Positions 8,043 through 16,765 are shown, counted from the first letter of the stretch. The stretch: 33,522 nucleotides of DNA from Ardenticatena sp. (GCA_015487975.1 WFOS01000075.1:1-33522), one strand, 5' to 3'. The notes: generated by a model from the sequence alone, not told the origin. Made by a program: numbers and translations.

Positions 8043-8070
8043 TTGCATTTTTCACAAATAGGCGTAGACT
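8043..8070 (+). promoter_or_regulatory. Weak promoter candidate for the thrE-like pair
   Basis: TTGCAT (8043-8048) and TAGACT (8065-8070) at 16 bp spacing lie in the 141-bp gap before the exporter genes. Both hexamers are imperfect. Confidence 0.3.
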
Positions 8071-8142
8071 TGGTGTGCAACCAATGGCGTTTGCCCCTGA
8101 CAAAGACGTCCACCAAGTAGAACGGACACAGGAGGCAAGCCA

Positions 8143-8946
8143 ATGTCCTCGCCAGATGTTGTCTCTTCCAAACCACCGCTTTCCCGCGAAACATTGCGCA
8201 AGATTGCCGATGTTTGCCTGCTGGCTGGTCAGTTGTTGTTGCAATATGGCGCCGATGCGCAGCGTGTCGAAGAAACGGTTCACCGTCTTGGGACGGCACT
8301 GGGGGCAGAGTGGCTGGATATTCTCGTGTCGCCCAACGGCTTGTTGGTGAGCACGATTAGCCATGGCGAATTTCGCACCAAAATGCGGCGTGTGGTGCGC
8401 CATGGGGTCAACATGCAGGTTTTGATGCGCGTCGATGAAATCAGCCGTCGTGCTGAACGAGGGGAGTGCGATTTGTACGAGGTGCGCGGAGCACTTGAAA
8501 CGTTGGCGGCGCATCCGCCACATGCTCCACGATGGGGTGTGATTGGATTGGTGGCGCTGGCGTGTGCGGCGTTCAACCAGTTGATGGGGGGCGATTGGGC
8601 AGCGTTCGGTATCACCTTTGTAGCGGCAGCGGTGGCAATGTGGGTACGGGTGAACATGACGCAACGTGCGTTCAACTCGTTGTTGGTGACGTTGGCAACG
8701 GCGTTTACGGCTGGTGTGGTGGTGTTATTGGTGGTGCGTTTGCAATTGACAACAACGCCACAAACGGCGCTCACGGCTTCGGTATTGTTGCTGGTGCCGG
8801 GTGTGCCGCTCATCGATGCCGCTGAGGATTTGATGACAGGGCATCTGGTGATTGGTTGGGCGCGTGGCGTACAAGGTGGATTGATTTCTATGGCCATTGC
8901 CCTTGGGTTGTGGCTGGCAATGAGCGTGTTGGGGGTGCCGCGATGA
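8143..8946 (+). CDS. Threonine/serine exporter, ThrE N-terminal-type subunit
   Basis: A 267-residue protein. The first about 115 residues are soluble and match the ThrE N-terminal region: LLQYGADAQRVEETVHRLG, then SPNGLLVS, then NMQVLMRVDEI. Five hydrophobic segments follow from about residue 128 onward, including VLLLVPGVPLIDAAEDLMTG, a typical ThrE loop. In Corynebacterium, ThrE exports threonine and serine and is a single protein; many other bacteria split it into two genes, as here. AGGAGG precedes the ATG. The next gene starts within the stop codon (ATGA), so the two proteins are probably made together and form one transporter. The substrate is inferred from the family. Confidence 0.87.
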   Translation: MSSPDVVSSKPPLSRETLRKIADVCLLAGQLLLQYGADAQRVEETVHRLGTALGAEWLDILVSPNGLLVSTISHGEFRTKMRRVVRHGVNMQVLMRVDEISRRAERGECDLYEVRGALETLAAHPPHAPRWGVIGLVALACAAFNQLMGGDWAAFGITFVAAAVAMWVRVNMTQRAFNSLLVTLATAFTAGVVVLLVVRLQLTTTPQTALTASVLLLVPGVPLIDAAEDLMTGHLVIGWARGVQGGLISMAIALGLWLAMSVLGVPR

Positions 8947-9434
8947 GCGTCCACACATGGCTGGATTTGGGCTGGCTTTTGTTGCGCGATGCGTGGTGGT
9001 CGGCAATTGCTGCGCTGGGGTTTGCTGTGTTGTTCAGTGTGCCGCCCCGCTTGTTGTGGGGATGCATGCTGGGCGGGGCTGTGGGGCACGTGGTGCGCAC
9101 ACTCTGCATGCAGGTGGGGTTGAGCATCGAAGTCGGTACGCTGTTAGGGGCGATGGCGATTGGCTTGTTGGGTGAATGGCTGGCGCGACGCACGCGCGCA
9201 CCTGTGCAGGTCTTCACCGTTTCCGCGGCTATTCCGATGGTGCCGGGGGCGTTTGCGTTTGGCACGATGCTCAATTTGATTGATTTTTCGAATACGGCGG
9301 ACGCGAGTACGGGGCAGATGCTGCTTTGGCAGGCGGCATACAACGCGGTCAAGACGGCGTTGGTGCTGGCGGCGATTGCATTTGGGATGACATGGCCGGC
9401 GCTGGTATTGCGGCGTCGACGTCCAGTGGTGTGA
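8943..9434 (+). CDS. Threonine/serine exporter, ThrE C-terminal-type (ThrB-like) subunit
   Basis: A 163-residue, almost entirely hydrophobic protein with about five membrane segments. It starts MSVHTWLDLGWLLLRDAWWS at an ATG overlapping the previous stop. It matches the second half of split ThrE transporters (DUF3815 type): GFAVLFSVPPRLLWGCMLGG, then a loop with LARRTRAPVQVFTVSAAIPM, then VPGAFAF. The partner is the overlapping upstream gene. It ends 19 bp from the convergent HD-GYP gene, with no obvious hairpin between. Confidence 0.85.
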   Translation: MSVHTWLDLGWLLLRDAWWSAIAALGFAVLFSVPPRLLWGCMLGGAVGHVVRTLCMQVGLSIEVGTLLGAMAIGLLGEWLARRTRAPVQVFTVSAAIPMVPGAFAFGTMLNLIDFSNTADASTGQMLLWQAAYNAVKTALVLAAIAFGMTWPALVLRRRRPVV

Positions 9435-9453
9435 ACGCAGCTGGCAGTGTCTG

Positions 9454-11856
9454 TTATTCCAGGTGAGCGAGTTCGCCGTTTTCAAGCATCAGCAAGAACG
9501 TTGGCAGGATGTCGGGGTCGAAATGGGAGCCGCTTTGTTCGCGCAAGTGGTTGATAACTTTGTCTCGTGGCCAGGCGCGCCGGTAGGGGCGGTCATGTGA
9601 AAGCGCATCCCATACGTCCACAATGGCAAAAATGCGTGCTGCCAGTGGAATCTCGTGCCCGCGCAAGCCACGTGGATAACCGCTCCCATCCCATTTTTCG
9701 TGGTGGCAGTAGGGGATATCGATTGCCGGGTGCAGATACTCGATGGGAGCAAGCAGGTTGTACGCATAGACAGGGTGCAAACGCATGATCTCCCATTCTT
9801 CGGGCGTGAGTGGGCCTGGTTTGTTCAAAATGGCGTCGGGGATCCCTATTTTGCCGATATCATGCAGAAGGGCCCCGCGCCGCATGTGCACGAGGTCGTG
9901 GTCTGGAATACCAAGGCGACGCGCCAATGCCAGCGTGGCTTCGGTGACACGGCGACTGTGTCCTTCGGTTTCATGGTCGCGCAATTCGAGCGCACGTGCC
10001 CACCCTTCGATGGTTTCGTCGTAGGCAATGCGCAGGTGGAGATGCGCCCGACGGCTTTCTTCTACGAGCGAGAGAACGTCGATGGCGACAGCCGCTTGAT
10101 TGGTGATGAGGTGGAGCATTTCCAACCATTCATTGTCGATGGGGACGATCTGGCGGTGATAGACTTCCAATACGCCTTTGAACACGCCCCGTGCGAGGAG
10201 TGGCGCGCCGTGGTAGAGCACAAACCCTTCTTTTGCCATGAGGGTGCGATGCACGGAGGTCGCACGTTCGTCGTGGAGGGGGGTATTCGACCAGACGATT
10301 TTGCGGGTGCGTGCCACATGCCCTGCCAGCCCTTGCCCAAGCCGCACATGGGCTTGTTCGACATCTCGGAAGAGGAAGCCGTAGTTGGCCAGATGCGAGA
10401 GGGTCAGACGTTCTTCGTCCCACACAAGCAAAGCGGCGGCATCGGCTTGGAGTAAGGTGGTGGTTTTGGAAAGTAGGATGTTGGCGGTCAGCCCCATTTC
10501 GAGACTGCCAGTCATGGCGACCGCGATGTCGCGTAGGGCGGTCATGCGCTGAAGCTGGCGTACTGTTTCATTGTGAAGCTGTACGCGCTTGTAAGCGCTT
10601 GCAGTGAAGTCGGCCAACAGGGTGAGCAAAGCCAGATCGTCTTCCTCGAAGGGGGTATCCGTCCCAATGACGATGAGGCCGAAGGTGTCGAGGTGGCTGC
10701 GCAAAGGCACGCAGGCAATGGCTTGGTGCTCTTTTAGGTAGTGGTGGTAGGGTACATCTTTTTTGCGTGCCAGGAACTCCGAAAGGTTGTTTGCTGTAAC
10801 GGCTTGCCGTGTTTGCAATGTACGTTGCAACAGTTCATGCTGCGCACTGATGCGGCGGGTTCGCAGCGGTCTCCATCTGCCCTTCGCATGCGAGATGATA
10901 AAATCTCCTGATGAGTGATACTCCAACATAGCTGCAGACGTCGCATTCAGCTGGTCGCAGATGACGGTGATGGCTTGTTGACACACATCCTCGATGCGCG
11001 TGGTTTCACGCAATGCTTCGGCAAGGGTGGCCAACGCCTGCCAGCGTTTCTCCTGGCGGACACGTTCGCTGACATCACGTATCAACACTTGAATGGCGGA
11101 ACGCCCTTGCCAGGTGAGCGGTGAGGAGACGATTTCAGTGTGGAGAATACGCCCGTCCGCTCGCACCAGGCGGTAGTGTTGTGGGGGAACTGGTTCGCCG
11201 GTGGTCAGCATGTGACGGATGCGGGCAATCGAAATGTGATGTTCTTCCGGGTGGATGAAATCGAGTGGGTTGCGCCCCAGCAATTCGCGTGGGGACGAGA
11301 CACCCGCAAATTCAGCCGCGCGTTGGTTGGCAAACACAATTTCCCCATTGGCATGAATGACGATGGCGTCTGGCGATTGTTCCACGAGAGCGCGATAGCG
11401 TTCTTCGCTTTCGCGCAGTGTTTGTTCGGCGCGTTTGCGATCAATGGCGTAGCGTATTGCGCGTTCCAGGTCGATGTGGGTGAGCTCGTCTTTCAAAAGA
11501 TACTCTTCGGCACCGAGTTGAAGCACTTTTGATGTCAGATGGCGCGAGCGGACGGCTGTCAGCACGATCACCGGGATAGTTGGCGCTGTGGAAACGAATG
11601 TTTCGACGGTGTTGGCGCCGCTGGAATCAGGAAGATTCAGATCGAGGAAGACGATGTCGAAAGGGTGCCGAGAAACACACGCGCAAGCGTCGGCCAGCGT
11701 TTCGATATGCACGATGTCCCACGAAAACTCCCGGATGGCGTGAAGATGCGTCATGAATGCCTCGGCATCCTCAGGCCTATCTTCGACAAGCAGCGCGCGA
11801 AGCGTTGTTCTTGAAGATTTTCGTGCGTAGTAGGATGAGTCGTGTGCGCCTCTCAT
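9454..11856 (-). CDS. Response regulator: REC-PAS-GAF-GAF-HD-GYP c-di-GMP phosphodiesterase
   Basis: An 800-residue cytoplasmic protein. The receiver domain (about 19-140) is intact: acidic pair E25/D26, phosphoacceptor D72 in FLDLNLPD, T100 and K122. A PAS domain spans about 150-265 and two GAF domains about 285-425 and 440-590. A C-terminal HD-GYP domain follows, with H665-D666 in LLHDIGKIGIPD, then HPVYAYNLL, the GYP block HHEKWDGSGYPRGLRG and DVWDALSHDRPYR. HD-GYP domains hydrolyse c-di-GMP to pGpG or GMP, and all expected metal ligands appear present. The start is 6 bases after the stop of the upstream kinase-like gene, so that protein is the likely cognate input. GAF and PAS domains could sense further signals. 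Confidence 0.92.
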   Translation of the reverse strand: MRGAHDSSYYARKSSRTTLRALLVEDRPEDAEAFMTHLHAIREFSWDIVHIETLADACACVSRHPFDIVFLDLNLPDSSGANTVETFVSTAPTIPVIVLTAVRSRHLTSKVLQLGAEEYLLKDELTHIDLERAIRYAIDRKRAEQTLRESEERYRALVEQSPDAIVIHANGEIVFANQRAAEFAGVSSPRELLGRNPLDFIHPEEHHISIARIRHMLTTGEPVPPQHYRLVRADGRILHTEIVSSPLTWQGRSAIQVLIRDVSERVRQEKRWQALATLAEALRETTRIEDVCQQAITVICDQLNATSAAMLEYHSSGDFIISHAKGRWRPLRTRRISAQHELLQRTLQTRQAVTANNLSEFLARKKDVPYHHYLKEHQAIACVPLRSHLDTFGLIVIGTDTPFEEDDLALLTLLADFTASAYKRVQLHNETVRQLQRMTALRDIAVAMTGSLEMGLTANILLSKTTTLLQADAAALLVWDEERLTLSHLANYGFLFRDVEQAHVRLGQGLAGHVARTRKIVWSNTPLHDERATSVHRTLMAKEGFVLYHGAPLLARGVFKGVLEVYHRQIVPIDNEWLEMLHLITNQAAVAIDVLSLVEESRRAHLHLRIAYDETIEGWARALELRDHETEGHSRRVTEATLALARRLGIPDHDLVHMRRGALLHDIGKIGIPDAILNKPGPLTPEEWEIMRLHPVYAYNLLAPIEYLHPAIDIPYCHHEKWDGSGYPRGLRGHEIPLAARIFAIVDVWDALSHDRPYRRAWPRDKVINHLREQSGSHFDPDILPTFLLMLENGELAHLE

Positions 11857-11862
11857 GAAATG

Positions 11863-14079
11863 TCATCTCCCGTCTGGGTGTGGGACATGCTGCGTTTTCG
11901 ATGACGATACGGGCGGCAAGGTGACAAAGAACGTTGTTCCCCGCTCTGGGTGGGTGTGTGCCCAGATACGTCCCCCATGCTGTTCCACAATATAGCGACA
12001 GCTGACAAACCCCAACTGCGTACCAGGTGCACGCTCTGTTTCTTCTGACGGGAACAGTGAGAAAAGGTGTGCCAGGCTTTCTGGCGCAAGACGACGCCCA
12101 GTATGATGGATGGCGATTTTCCAGGCGTTCTCTTCGCGTTCAGCCGAGATGCGAATGATAGGTGTCGCCGTGGTGTTCTGCTGGATCCCATATTCGAGCA
12201 ACGCTTGAAAGAGCAATGAGAGTTGGGCGGGGTTGCCGCGCACATGTGGAAGCTCGTCGACAATGATGGTTGTACGGTGGGCTTGAATCAACGACGCGAC
12301 CGCATCGAGCACGGTTTGGATGAGGGCATTCAAATCAACAGGTGTCAGAGGTGTTTCTTGTGTGACGATGAGAGCCGAGTGTACCATTTTTTGGACGAGT
12401 GTCTGTAAACGTTGGGTTGTTGCCAGCGTTTGTTCCACGGTTGAGCGGTGTGCTGCCGAAAGTGAGGCATCTTCTTGCAGGGTATTGAGATGGTTTTCGA
12501 TATGACGTAAAGGTGTGAGAAACTCGGCAGCCATGGCAAAAAGATGATCCTCGAGACGTCGGTCGCTGAGTGCGTTGTTTTGGAGTGCGCGTTCCCATTC
12601 TTGCTGCATCATCACATAGTCGTGGATGTCGTGGGCATTGATGACCAGTCCTTGCACAATGGGATTGTCAAGTAGATTGGTGGCGACGCAGGCGAGTGTG
12701 CGTACCGTGCCGTCACGTCGGCGATAGCGTACGACGGTGGAAACCGCACGCTGAGGACTTTGGAGCGCCTCGTTCAAGCGCTCGCGTACATGGGCACGAT
12801 CTTCGGGAACCAGCAATGTTTCGACTGATTGTCCCAGGACTTCTTCGGGGGCGTAGCCCGAAAATTGAAAGCCAGCATCGCTCATGAAACGCACGCGCAA
12901 TTGCGAATCGAGTACGAGTATCGAATCACGCGAATGTTGTACAAGCGCCCGGAAATATGCTTCGCTTTGCTGCAATGTGGCTTCGGCTTCTTTTTGCGCC
13001 TGAATGTCGGTAATCAGCACAATCCAGCGTTCCTCGTAACCGGGAAGTGGGGGGAGTTCTGCGACGGATACGAAGACCCATCGGGCTGTGCCATCAGCGC
13101 GGCGCAGGCGAAATTCAGCAGCGTTGGGGGTGTTTTGCCACACCTGGTACGCGCGCGGGATATCCTCTTCGAAACAGAGCGTTTGCCATGACCGCCCAAT
13201 GAGTTCCTCGCGGGGGATGCCCAGCAGGTTCGCCAGTGCGGTGTTGGCATAGCAAATGCGCCCATTTGGATCCACGGAGCAAATGCCTTCCGATGCCGAT
13301 TCGAGCAGCGTGCGATAGCGATGCTCGGCTGCTCGCAAGCGTTCTTCGGCTTCGAGGATGGCGGTGATATCGGTCACGATGCACAGACACTCGACCATCG
13401 TGCCCTGAGCATCGAAGATGGACTGGATGTCGAGGCGGACGTGCAGTGGTGTGCCGTCGGCACGTCGCCATGTGATCGGGGATGACGTCGTAGGCTCGGT
13501 GGTGGTTTTGATGCTGTGCCACCACGTCTCGAAAGCAGCGGTGTCTTGCCAGAAGTCTGCGAGTGAGCGTCCGCTGAGCCAGGTTTTCGGGTCTATACCC
13601 AGAAGCGCAAACAGCGTCGCATTGGCAGAAAGGATGCGCCCGTTGCTGTCAAGGCGAAGGATACCCAGTGGCAAATGCTCCACGATGTGGCGATAGGCTT
13701 CGATTTCGTACATCTGAGCGACCAACTGGTTGTGAGTGCGTTGGATGGCGTCGGCGAGCTGGGTGATTTCGCGTGCAGCAGGAACATCGAAACTCGATGT
13801 CGGGGTGGTTTCCAGGTTTTGCACGTAGTCGCTCAGAGCGATGAGTGGCGCAAGTGCAAAACGGTACAAGATGAACAACGTACCCAAGGCGATGATGAGT
13901 GCCAGATATTCGAACATCGCCAAGAAAATGGCCGTGGGCCCCATCGCGAACCCAAGCGCCTCCAACATGTTGGCAGCAATGTGAAGCAAGAGCATGAATG
14001 CACTCACTCCAATGCCAATGATGACTCGACGGAATGATGGAGGAAATGTGAAACCAGATTGCTTGCGCAATGGGCGCAT
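11863..14079 (-). CDS. Membrane multi-PAS histidine-kinase-like protein with degenerate catalytic core
   Basis: A 738-residue protein. The ATG at 14077-14079 follows AAGGAG by 8 bases. Two membrane segments lie at about 19-41 and 46-68, then a short HAMP-like stretch. Three PAS domains span roughly 120-235, 245-360 and 370-485. The C-terminal region has the length and layout of a HisKA plus HATPase_c core, but the key residues are changed. The H-box reads MAAEFLTPLRHI, with Ala518 at the phosphoacceptor position. The N-box reads FQALLEYGIQ, with Tyr630 for the Mg-binding Asn. The G1 box reads IHHTGRRL, with His659 for Asp, and G2 reads GTQLGF. It is therefore probably unable to autophosphorylate. 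It is the first gene of the operon with the HD-GYP regulator. Confidence 0.85.
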   Translation of the reverse strand: MRPLRKQSGFTFPPSFRRVIIGIGVSAFMLLLHIAANMLEALGFAMGPTAIFLAMFEYLALIIALGTLFILYRFALAPLIALSDYVQNLETTPTSSFDVPAAREITQLADAIQRTHNQLVAQMYEIEAYRHIVEHLPLGILRLDSNGRILSANATLFALLGIDPKTWLSGRSLADFWQDTAAFETWWHSIKTTTEPTTSSPITWRRADGTPLHVRLDIQSIFDAQGTMVECLCIVTDITAILEAEERLRAAEHRYRTLLESASEGICSVDPNGRICYANTALANLLGIPREELIGRSWQTLCFEEDIPRAYQVWQNTPNAAEFRLRRADGTARWVFVSVAELPPLPGYEERWIVLITDIQAQKEAEATLQQSEAYFRALVQHSRDSILVLDSQLRVRFMSDAGFQFSGYAPEEVLGQSVETLLVPEDRAHVRERLNEALQSPQRAVSTVVRYRRRDGTVRTLACVATNLLDNPIVQGLVINAHDIHDYVMMQQEWERALQNNALSDRRLEDHLFAMAAEFLTPLRHIENHLNTLQEDASLSAAHRSTVEQTLATTQRLQTLVQKMVHSALIVTQETPLTPVDLNALIQTVLDAVASLIQAHRTTIIVDELPHVRGNPAQLSLLFQALLEYGIQQNTTATPIIRISAEREENAWKIAIHHTGRRLAPESLAHLFSLFPSEETERAPGTQLGFVSCRYIVEQHGGRIWAHTHPERGTTFFVTLPPVSSSKTQHVPHPDGR

Positions 14080-14140
14080 GGTCCATCTCCTTGAACACCA
14101 ATCGTCATAAGAAAGAGGGGGCTGCACACCTGAGTATCGA

Positions 14141-14146
14141 ATGATA
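14141..14146 (-). promoter_or_regulatory. Extended -10 candidate for the kinase-like/HD-GYP operon
   Basis: On the minus strand TGTGT directly precedes TATCAT (14141-14146), 62 bp before the start codon. The -35 region (TTAGGA at 18 bp) is poor. The 144-bp gap to the cupin gene shows no clear terminator. Confidence 0.4.
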
Positions 14147-14223
14147 ACACACGTTGCATGTGATTCCTAAAAAAGTAAAAGGGGGCGCTCAGAGGAGTGA
14201 AAATCCGGGAGAGAAGTGTAGTG

Positions 14224-14613
14224 TCATCGCAGGTGACGCAGCCAGGCACGTATCTTCCACACCAAAAAATGCCAGCCACTGGGTGGTTGAACCGCCAGCA
14301 GGCGGAGCGGAGTATCGCCTGTGTTGGTAACACCCTGAATGTGGTGACGGGGGACGATGATACGATCGCCGGGGCGAATGTCGGCTTCTTCGTGCTCGAT
14401 GGTGAAACGCCCTTGCCCTTCTAGCACAAAGAACACTTCCGCACCGTGCGCATGCAGCATGATGCGCCCACCTGGCGCGATTTCGACGAAGAGCATTTTC
14501 ACACCGTCGGTGGCTCCTTCGGTTCCCAGATCTTTGAAGCGTGTCGCGATGTGATGTGGCGATGTGCCCCAGGGAAGACGTGGATCGAATACATTGATGA
14601 TTTCCATCGGCAT
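14224..14613 (-). CDS. Small single-domain cupin protein
   Basis: A 129-residue protein with one cupin barrel. Motif 1 is PGGRIMLHAHGAEVFFVLEG, giving likely metal ligands H54, H56 and E59. Motif 2 is GDRIIVPRHHIQGVTN. In the usual spacing of motif 2 the third histidine ligand falls on Gln93, with H90 and H91 just before, so the metal site may differ from the standard 3-His/1-Glu set. The substrate is unknown: cupins of this size include isomerases, dioxygenases and sensors. GGAAGG precedes the start; the ATG two codons later would have better spacing. It is the last gene of an operon, 8 bp after the histidine phosphatase. Confidence 0.8.
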   Translation of the reverse strand: MPMEIINVFDPRLPWGTSPHHIATRFKDLGTEGATDGVKMLFVEIAPGGRIMLHAHGAEVFFVLEGQGRFTIEHEEADIRPGDRIIVPRHHIQGVTNTGDTPLRLLAVQPPSGWHFLVWKIRAWLRHLR

Positions 14614-14621
14614 GCACCTTC

Positions 14622-15299
14622 CTACTGCTGTTCTAGATCGGCTTCCAGATGGGCGGTGTCATTGTGTTGCAGCAGCATGCCGGGCGTCATGCCGGCTGTG
14701 CTGAGGCGGGTTTTGAAGGCGACACGCGAAATTCCCGTATTGCCAATGTGCAAACGCCAGGCATGCTGCAAGGGCATATGCAGCACATGCGCCAGATAAG
14801 TACGCAATACACCGCCATGCGACACAACCAGAAAGCGTGTACCAGGATGGCGGGCGGCATATTCGTGCACGGCGGCGACGATGCGTGCCTGCATCTGGAC
14901 ATAGGATTCACCGCCACCGCGCGGATGGTGTGGGTCGTTATAGCGTTGCATGTAGGCAAACTCATCGGGGAACGCATGCCGCACGTCGTCGATTGTTTTA
15001 CCCGCCCATACGCCAAGGTCGCCTTCGCGCAGGCGCGGATCGAATTGGGGCGTGAGTCCCAATCGACGCCCGATGATGATGGCCGTTTCGGCTGCTCGTT
15101 GCAGGTCGCTACTGTAAAGCGCTGCAAATGGCGTTTCGCGAGCCAAAGATGCCAGACGAGCAGCCAGCGCTTCGGCTTGTGCACGCCCGCGTGCTGAAAG
15201 GGGCGTGTCGGTTTGGCCTTGCAAGCGACCGCTGGCGTTGTCGGTTGTTTCCCCATGCCGAATAAGCCAGACTTCGGTACCATTGGCTAGTGTGGGCAT
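14622..15299 (-). CDS. Histidine phosphatase family protein (phosphoglycerate mutase-like)
   Basis: A 225-residue protein with the family signature LIRHGETTDNASGRLQG (catalytic H15), followed by TPLSARGRAQAEAL, then YSSDLQRAAETA and the second catalytic histidine in FLVVSHGGVLRTYL. These residues form the phosphohistidine pocket of cofactor-dependent phosphoglycerate mutases and their many phosphatase relatives. The length and the LREGDLGVWAGKT segment suit a broad-specificity phosphatase (CobC/GpmB-like) rather than a glycolytic mutase, but the substrate is not known. It lies 3 bp after the EamA transporter gene and 8 bp before the cupin, in one operon. Confidence 0.88.
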   Translation of the reverse strand: MPTLANGTEVWLIRHGETTDNASGRLQGQTDTPLSARGRAQAEALAARLASLARETPFAALYSSDLQRAAETAIIIGRRLGLTPQFDPRLREGDLGVWAGKTIDDVRHAFPDEFAYMQRYNDPHHPRGGGESYVQMQARIVAAVHEYAARHPGTRFLVVSHGGVLRTYLAHVLHMPLQHAWRLHIGNTGISRVAFKTRLSTAGMTPGMLLQHNDTAHLEADLEQQ

Positions 15300-15302
15300 A
15301 GG

Positions 15303-16235
15303 CTACTCAACCCCCTGCGCGTGTGCGATTTCTTCCACGATCTCATCCGGTTCGGCGCGTGTGACGATGTAAATGCCACATAGAATGAACGCGCCACCAA
15401 GTATTTTGGGCAAAGTGACGGCTTCGCCAAGAATGAAGTATGCCAAAAGGGTGCTGCCAATCGGTTCGCCCAGCAGGCTAACGGCAATCACGCCTGCGCT
15501 GAACCATTCAAGCGCCCAATTGTATGCGCTGTGCCCAATCAGCTGCGGAATGAGGGCCATAGCCAGAAACCACCCATAGGTGGCGGGGTGGTAGCCGGTG
15601 ATCGGATAGCCGAGCGCCAGTACCAATCCCCACAGTACCACGGCTGCCGCGCCGTAACAGAGCGTCACATATGCCATCAGCGAGAGGTGCTGACGCAGGC
15701 GCCGCCCCATGAGGATGTAGAGCGCGGCGCTGATGCTGCCCAAAATGGCAAGCAGGTCACCCCACAATGCCTGACCGCCAATGGCAAAATCCCCCGCACC
15801 GATGATGATGCCACCAATCACACTCACGATGATGCCAATCACCGCGCGGCGCGACAGGCGGTCGTGACTGACAAAGGGTGTCAGCAGCGCAACCCACAGC
15901 GGGTTCGTGTTGACCAACACCACACTGCTGGCGACGGTGGTGTAGTCGAGGGATGAGACCCATGTGATGAAATGGATTGCCAGGAAGATGCCAGCCAGCA
16001 GGGCGGGGCGGATGGCTTGCCAGGAAAGCTGGCGCAATTCATCGCGGGCACGCCACCAGGCGAGAGGGAGCAGGATGAGGACCGCCAGGCCAACACGATA
16101 GGCGGCAATGACCAGTGCGGGGGCTTCGTCTGCCAGACGAATGAAAATGGCGCCTGTCGAGACGGCGACGACGCCCACTAGCAGTGCCGCCATAGGGGGG
16201 AATGGTGGCCGACGGCGTGACGTTTGTGTGTGCAT
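15303..16235 (-). CDS. EamA/DMT family transporter
   Basis: A 310-residue membrane protein with about ten hydrophobic segments arranged as two EamA repeats. Repeat 1 includes AVSTGAIFIRLADEAPALVI and the loop TWVSSLDYTTVASSVVLVNT. Repeat 2 includes HSAYNWALEWFSAGVIAV, then LLGEPIGSTLLAYFILGEAV. These are hallmark pieces of the drug/metabolite transporter superfamily, which moves small metabolites, often out of the cell. The substrate is unknown. A good AGGTGAGG precedes the ATG. It is the first gene of the EamA, phosphatase and cupin operon; no clear promoter was recognised upstream. Confidence 0.9.
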   Translation of the reverse strand: MHTQTSRRRPPFPPMAALLVGVVAVSTGAIFIRLADEAPALVIAAYRVGLAVLILLPLAWWRARDELRQLSWQAIRPALLAGIFLAIHFITWVSSLDYTTVASSVVLVNTNPLWVALLTPFVSHDRLSRRAVIGIIVSVIGGIIIGAGDFAIGGQALWGDLLAILGSISAALYILMGRRLRQHLSLMAYVTLCYGAAAVVLWGLVLALGYPITGYHPATYGWFLAMALIPQLIGHSAYNWALEWFSAGVIAVSLLGEPIGSTLLAYFILGEAVTLPKILGGAFILCGIYIVTRAEPDEIVEEIAHAQGVE

Positions 16236-16280
16236 GGTTCAGCCTCACCTGTTTGATTGACATAGCCAGGCAAACAAGCG

Positions 16281-16312
16281 AAACAGGAGTGCTCTCAGGC
16301 GCACTCCTGTTT
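16281..16312 (-). terminator. Hairpin terminator after the zinc-finger gene
   Basis: A 12-bp perfect stem (16281-16292 with 16301-16312) with an 8-base loop. It lies 31 bp downstream of the zinc-finger gene stop on the minus strand and 46 bp upstream of the EamA start. The T tail is short on the minus strand. Confidence 0.7.
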
Positions 16313-16343
16313 TGGAAACACGACAAAGCCTACAAGGTGGGGG

Positions 16344-16682
16344 TTATCCACCAAGGCGATTACGCAGCCGAGCCAGAAGCCCGCGTACCCCTCCTCTTTG
16401 TGCTGGTGAGGGCATGTCGTCCAGCGGGCGCTCATAACTCCGATTCTTGTTCGGGTCGTCGGCGGGATTGCGTGGCACGTTGTAGCGTGGCCGTTGAATA
16501 AGACGACGGTGCGCACGGTAGAACTCTTCATTGCTTTCGTAACAGGTCAGGCACAAAAATTCACCCCGCTGAACGCGAATCATGTGGTCGTAGCAGGCAT
16601 ACCGTCCGCATTCGCTGCATTCGGCATTGGCAGGGTTGGGACTTTCGACTTGTTTTTCTTCACAAATGAAACACGTTTCCAT
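16344..16682 (-). CDS. Small double zinc-finger protein, function unknown
   Basis: A 112-residue protein beginning METCFICEEKQ. Eight potential zinc ligands sit in the first 47 residues: C4-x2-C7, C22-x2-C25, C30-x2-H33 and C44-x2-C47. This spacing resembles cross-braced B-box or zinc-ribbon folds and would bind two zinc ions. The rest is basic and proline-rich, ending in an arginine-rich tail (LLARLRNRLGG), so nucleic-acid or membrane-surface contact is possible but unproven. AAGGAGGGT precedes the ATG. It has its own promoter candidate and a terminator, so it appears to be monocistronic. I do not recognise a named family. Confidence 0.75.
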   Translation of the reverse strand: METCFICEEKQVESPNPANAECSECGRYACYDHMIRVQRGEFLCLTCYESNEEFYRAHRRLIQRPRYNVPRNPADDPNKNRSYERPLDDMPSPAQRGGVRGLLARLRNRLGG

Positions 16683-16718
16683 ACGTACTCACCCTCCTTC
16701 CATCTTGTAGATAGCCGC

Positions 16719-16747
16719 ATGCTAGCACAAGCCTTTGGCGATGAAAA
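16719..16747 (-). promoter_or_regulatory. Promoter of the zinc-finger gene
   Basis: On the minus strand TTTTCA (16742-16747) is followed after 17 bp by TAGCAT (16719-16724), which is preceded by TGTGC. This is an extended -10 promoter of the type seen repeatedly in this window. Confidence 0.55.
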
Positions 16748-16765
16748 ACTGTGCGAAAGAACCAA

